Part shown: in pieces, positions 59,178-64,000 of the stretch | Layout: every line of letters begins with the position of its first letter | Position numbering within the stretch: position 1 is the first letter of the stretch | Position numbers and translations under genes: made by a program | Notes under the pieces: generated by a model | What the model was told of the DNA's origin: nothing | Seen by the model: only the letters and a program-made list of their open reading frames with translations | Database searches by the model: none | NCBI GenBank assembly: GCA_008638375.1 | Contig: CM018035.1 | Location: 25,589,807 to 25,653,806 of the forward strand | Source of the DNA: Nyssa sinensis | Taxonomy: Eukaryota; Streptophyta; Magnoliopsida; Cornales; Nyssaceae | Reading direction: 5' to 3' | DNA length: 64,000 nucleotides

Positions 59178-59927
59178 TGTAATACCCCAAAAATCCGACA
59201 CGGGTTAGAATGTACAACGACTTGATAAAAATAAATTACGTGACATAAATAATTTGAATAGCTTAACATACCGGAAGCTATGAGCGGATTAATTATTATA
59301 AAATATAAAATCAGTCCAGACCACTAAAAATGATATAGGCTCAGAAAATAATTAACCCGGTCACCCGAGTGCCGGAATTAATAATTGGGATTGATACGAG
59401 AAAATTAATTATCCAAATAATATAAGTGTAAAATAAATTAGTAATGGAGATCCAAAATTAGTAAAATAAATAATAGTGATACCGAGCCCGGCTTTATGCA
59501 ATATATAAATCTCTATATATGTATGAAGTAGAAGCTTCAAAGAAGTTGTTAGAAGGAGGGGTCAATATCATATAATATATATATATATAAATATATATGA
59601 ATAGGTGTTATATAGAAGCTTCTTGAAGAAGCTGAACAGGGAAAAAGAAAAGCAGCGTAGAAGCTGCTAGAATTCTCACCAGGCATATATGTATAAATAT
59701 ATATATATATATATATGTATGGAAACCTAGAAGCTTCCATCGGTATGGGTCTTGAATGAATCAGGAAGTAGAAAGAGAGAAAATTGAGGGAAAGACGGAG
59801 AGAGTCGGTGCAGCTTGGAGAAGCTACTAGAAAACGTGAAAAAAAAGGGGGAGAGAATAGGGTCGCGGCAGTAACAGTGCAGAAATGGGAGACGTCGTGA
59901 CAGGGGGGAAATCCATGGAGAGGAATG

Positions 59928-59959
<32 letters not shown>

Positions 59960-62699
59960 TGTGTTTGTGTCTGTGTAGCGTGTTGGTGAAAAAGGATTCT
60001 GCCGTGAAGATTTGGTTACAGCAGCTTGAATTAAGGCATGATCTCATAGGGTGTTTTGATGAATTGTTTAAATTGTGATATTGGTAGGGGTGCTAAAATT
60101 GGAGGAGCGCGACAATGTCGGTTTGATTGGATTTGGGAGGAAGGAAATTGCAGTGACGGTATCGGCTGGATTGAAAGTTGTACAATGGTCCAATTGAGGT
60201 TGAATTGATGGAAAAATTGGAGGCAATTTGCTATCATTTTGGTCAGGTGCAAAGAGGTTTCAGATTGGGAAATGAATTGATGTTGTTGCTGTTGTAAATT
60301 TTGTGTGTGTAGCGGTGACAGCACAGCAGTGAGCTGCTCTATTTGGGGCGATGACGATGTGTGTGTTGTGTAACGGTGCAAGGGGGGAATGGAAGTGCAG
60401 AGTAAAGCAGTTCGCTGTATGGAATGGATCCCGTTGTATTGATTGTTGGATAAATGATTGAGGGGTGGATGCGTACCCATTTCGGCTGTTCAGGAGTTGA
60501 TACGGCTGGATGTTAAGGAGCAGCAAATTGTCAAGAACTCAGTTACCTCAGGTGATTGTACAGGGCAACTGAAGTAGAGGCAAACCGTTTGCTTCTCCTA
60601 ACAAGTTCATAGGCAATAGAGCGCTGCAAAGAAAGAGCAGACAACTCAGTAATTGATGTAGAGGCAGAACTCAACATGTTTCTCATCCCATTTAATGAAA
60701 CAAAGTTTATTGATTCCTCTAGCTTCTTAAAAATCTGGATTGGTGATTCTTCATAGAGTGGCTGAGGGGGTTCTATTATTGTCCCGAGCTTATTGTGGTT
60801 TTGAGACATCTTGGCTTTGAATTTCCGTAATCAACTCCTGCTGGTATTTCATGGTTGCTACTATAATTAGGCAATACGCAAGATTAATTGAATATGCAGG
60901 TAGTATCATGTGAAGGTTTTGAAGATAAGTCATAGCTGCTAACATAATTATTTGAGGAGATTGTCCAAGTAGACCTTGAGGTGTTGCGCAACGATTTATT
61001 TATGGAATCCAAATGAGGTCTGGCCATTCTTGTTGGGATATTGTGCATATGATTCAACATATGCAAAGAGGGAAAATCCAGTAATATATGAAGCTGACTG
61101 TTCAGGTTGAAGCAGGCTATTGGTTCTGACTTTGCTTGTAGTAATCGGAGCTACTGATTTGAAAGACTCTGCACAGTAATCTGATGAGAGGAAGGGAAAG
61201 TTCTTCAATATCTGATGGATGGGATGATAAAGGGACAGAATCTATTAGGATCATCATCTGCTTGGGAAAAAAGATTGAAGAAGCTGATGAAACTGGATTT
61301 AAAATGGTTGGCCGACTCGATCAACCTGCCGGTGTGTTTTCTTTAACTATGGGATGATCTATTGGATGTTGAATCAATTATGATGATCATCAGAAGGATA
61401 ATGCCTAGAATATGCAGAGACGTGGCTAGTGACGTATCTAGAGACCGTTGACGTGGCTAATGACTTATTTGGAGATTGTTTGTAATTTGAGATAAGCATA
61501 TATTCAGGTGAGTAACTCGGACTCCTGACTTGGTGTATATTTTTTTTGTATACTATACTGCTTTATATGCTGAACTGTTTGTACACTGAACTGTTTTAAA
61601 TGCATATGCTTTCATGCATACCTCTTGATCTATATTACTTGTGGCATGGTTTTGTTTTATCCTGCCTTCTGATATATCCTGTTGATTCTGTTGAAGTCTG
61701 TTGTTCTGTTACCTATCCTTTGGAGTCTACTTTGATTCTACTTGTCATGTTGAGTCTTATCTGGGGCCCACCACGGGATTGAGTATATCAGTAGATGGAT
61801 AGCTGACTCTGTGGGACGCCCAGAACTCAGCATCCGCTCAATCCTATCTGATCTGTTTGGCTCTGATACCGACCCCAGCCGGAGGTGTGCGATATGAGGC
61901 CCTCCATGTGCCGCCAGGACGCGGGCCCTCTATGTGTGGGGGAGGGGGTGGATGGGAAGTAATGCCATCCCACATCGTCTGGAGAAGGTTCAGGCACTTT
62001 GAGATATATCTGTTCTATTTGAGCTGTATCTGTTCTACTTGAGCTGCATTGTTCTATTTGAGTTACATTTGAGCATGCATATATATATATATATATATAT
62101 ATGAACTGGTTTTGAAACCCATGGCAGGAACCTATGTTACTCACTGAGCTTGTTTAAGCTCATTCCATTTATTTAACATTTTTCAGGATATAACTCCATT
62201 GGACTAGAATGTATAAGGAGATGATACTAGTAGGCTGTGAGGCATTTCAAGTACAGATCTGATGGCATGGATTTGTGGAGACTTGGATTCTAATGGATTG
62301 ATCTTGGCTATTCAGGTGAGCGTGATGATATAGTTGACTTTATTCATATGTAATAGATGTGTAGGGACATGGCTCATGGTAATGGTACTCTAGAGAGATT
62401 AGATATGTTCTGTGCTCTCTGACTGGTGATAGATGTGCTCTGTGGCTTAGAGTTATTAATTGGTTGATTGTAGACTTGCTCTGTGGTACATACTTCTAAT
62501 TGTGGTATATTAATGAGTTGCGTTCCCGAGATAAAAAGGTTTTAATTTCCGCTGTTCTGACCCTACATTTGGAGTGCAATTCATTATACGGTTCAGAAGA
62601 TTGCCTTCGGTTGGTCGCATTGTCAGTCGGAGACTGACAAGGCGGCTAACTGGCATCACATCTTTCGCATCCGCGTAGGGTGGGGTGCGGGATGTGACA
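59178..62699 (+). mobile_element. 5' LTR of LARD-like element E
   Basis: 3522 bases from TGTAATACCCCAAAAATCC to GGTGCGGGATGTGACA, followed by GAG and a primer-binding site, so this is a 5' LTR. It shares with LTR A the tail (CAATTCATT...GTAGGG-GGG) and the inverted repeat before TTTTTCAG (62145-62162), but has no GGACTC hairpin module. (AT)n tracts at 59576-59588, 59695-59716, 59931-59953 and 62077-62101. A long antisense frame of 149 codons (60480-60031) has no known domain and is regarded as chance. Confidence 0.8.
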
Positions 62700-62702
62700 G
62701 AG

Positions 62703-62714
62703 TGGTATCAGAGC
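62703..62714 (+). other. Primer-binding site of element E
   Basis: A perfect TGGTATCAGAGC, three bases (GAG) after the LTR end, the same arrangement as in element A. Confidence 0.92.
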
Positions 62715-63470
62715 AAAGATTTATAAATAGTAAAGATTCATGAGCGTGATTAGAGCAAAGGTTGATGAATTTTGAAGATCCATTGGTACCACAGAGCAAT
62801 ATTTGAGGATAATGTTAAAGTTACTTGTATAAGATGGGAACTTGAGGACAATACCAGAGCACTAAGTTATAGATTAAGTATCACAAAGGACCTAAGCCAT
62901 GGATACTAAGTTCCATTTTGGAGACTAAACGTAGGATGATAGAAGTCTTTAGTAATAGACGATGAATTAGGGATTCTTAAGCATCTAAGGACTCGGATAA
63001 GCTATAAATATTGGAGATTCATTAGGATCACCGAGTGATGTTTGAGCAATGATTAATGATCCTTAGGGACACGATTGTAGTTGATTTTTCCTTGGGTGAT
63101 TAGGATGATCAGATACTTAATACTTCTTGGGAGACAAAAGTAGGGCTATAAGTGAAAATGATGACCTTGAGAATTTGAGGATTATATCAGAATAGAGCAG
63201 TGGAAAAGTAAGTTTAAGGTTAATGATTCTTTGGGAAAGATCAGACTAGAACTGAATTGGTGGACGATTGATTGACTTAGATGATTAAATGATTAAGTGA
63301 TTATTGGAGACTATAGCATGTTCAGGTTAATAATCTTTGGGAAAGATTATGCTATTGATGGCTCTAGATAGATTAAAAAGATCAAATGAATAGTGATATT
63401 GAACAACAAGGAGATGAGGACATGTCAATAATGACTGCTATTGAATGAAGGGACAACTCGACATGGTTCG
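62715..63470 (+). mobile_element. Start of the interior of element E
   Basis: Non-coding. AGGTTAATGATTCTTTGGGAAAGATCA at 63218 and GGTTAATAATCTTTGGGAAAG at 63325, with a GATTAAATGATTAAGTGAT block between, match the 114-base repeat units of element A. Similarity to A ends near 63450, where a different repeat begins. Confidence 0.7.
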
Positions 63471-64000
63471 ACAAAATATCATTATGCACTGCACTTATTT
63501 AACTATAGTTTACTGGTTCTTTAAAGTGTTCAACTCTCAAAACTAAACTCTCTTTATCTTTGTTCTATCTTTATATCAATTGCTCTAAAACTAAATTTTT
63601 TTGAATTTAGTCTTTTGATCGGATCTCAAAATGTTCTTCAAAATAAAAAAATTTATGTTTTTGCATAGTGTTCGTTCGAACGTATCTCGTTCAAATGAAC
63701 ATCAAACGATAACATTTTGATGTTCATTTGATCATATCTATCAAACGATGATCGAACGATTGAAAATGACCACCTATTGGTGTTCGTTTGAATGAGCCAT
63801 TTGGTTCATTCGAACGAGCAATAGTGGCATTGGTCATTCCTTCTTGCATTGTGAAGCCAATTTTCTTAAGTGTTTTCAAATATGCATTTTTGGGAAGATT
63901 GTTTCACAACACAAGTCAACTACACACATATGATGATAAGATGTCAACTATATGCAATGCATGCAATGTGTGAGATCCAAATCAAAACAAAAGTCTGAAA
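63471..64000 (-). mobile_element. TTCGAA-palindrome LTR-like sequence, second copy (cut by window edge)
   Basis: Palindromes GTTCGTTCGAACG at 63669-63681 and TTCATTCGAACGAG near 63805-63818. The stretch 63830-63990 aligns with 33050-33215 (AAATATGCATTTT..., ATGATGATAAGATG..., GTGTGAGATCCAAATCAAA), same direction. Probably an LTR of the minus-strand copia family inserted in the interior of element E. Ends not fixed. Confidence 0.55.

Noticed and set aside
60031..60526. 149-codon and 88-codon minus-strand frames
   Set aside because: Inside the non-coding LTR E, overlapping frames, low-complexity Gln/Ser/Pro text, no domain.

Overview
This window is AT-rich plant nuclear DNA, most likely from a eudicot. 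It has only one intact-looking host gene, a two-exon thaumatin-like (PR-5) protein on the minus strand (39179-40317). Nearly everything else recognisable is transposon sequence: layered LTR retrotransposons, small foldback elements, and many (AT)n, (GA)n, (CT)n and (TAA)n microsatellites. Nothing points to bacterial, organellar or viral DNA.

The left part (1-26505) is a nest of insertions that can be ordered from target-site duplications (TSDs). Element A is a LARD-like element (Large Retrotransposon Derivative): the end of its 5' LTR (1-1132), a primer-binding site, about 3.3 kb of non-coding interior, a polypurine tract, and a 4.6-kb 3' LTR (4461-12572). That LTR is split by solo LTR B (8917-12434, TSD GATTT). 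Eighty bases further on is a Ty3/gypsy element G (12653-26500, TSD AGAAG) with LTRs of about 0.7 kb and a decayed gag-protease-RT-RNaseH-integrase. G was hit by solo LTR C in its 5' LTR (12844-15809, TSD TTTAA) and by solo LTR D between gag and protease (18304-22292, TSD AGATG). The LTRs of A, B, C and D belong to one sequence super-group (TGTAAYACCC...GTGACA, B and C with variant 5' ends), lack coding capacity, and share repeated small hairpins.

The middle (26506-35830) holds older retroelement debris: a minus-strand 'putative plant transposon protein' pseudogene, a minus-strand Sirevirus-like copia gag with an LTR-like region rich in TTCGAA palindromes, a second minus-strand copia gag, a plus-strand copia RT fragment, and a short-LTR element end with primer-binding site. 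From 35830 to 50500 the DNA is mostly AT-rich intergenic sequence with the thaumatin-like gene, a MULE transposase remnant (SWIM zinc finger) and several MITE-like foldback elements.

The right part (50500-64000) returns to the same long-LTR super-group: a relic, a candidate LTR inserted in a foldback element (to 54903), a truncated LTR (57355-59177), and a second LARD-like element E (LTR 59178-62699, primer-binding site 62703-62714, interior beginning like that of A). A second copy of the TTCGAA-palindrome LTR runs off the right edge. The elements do not form a pathway. The structure of interest is the LARD-like super-group, whose non-coding LTRs keep hairpin modules, splice-site-like signals and post-PBS tandem repeats.
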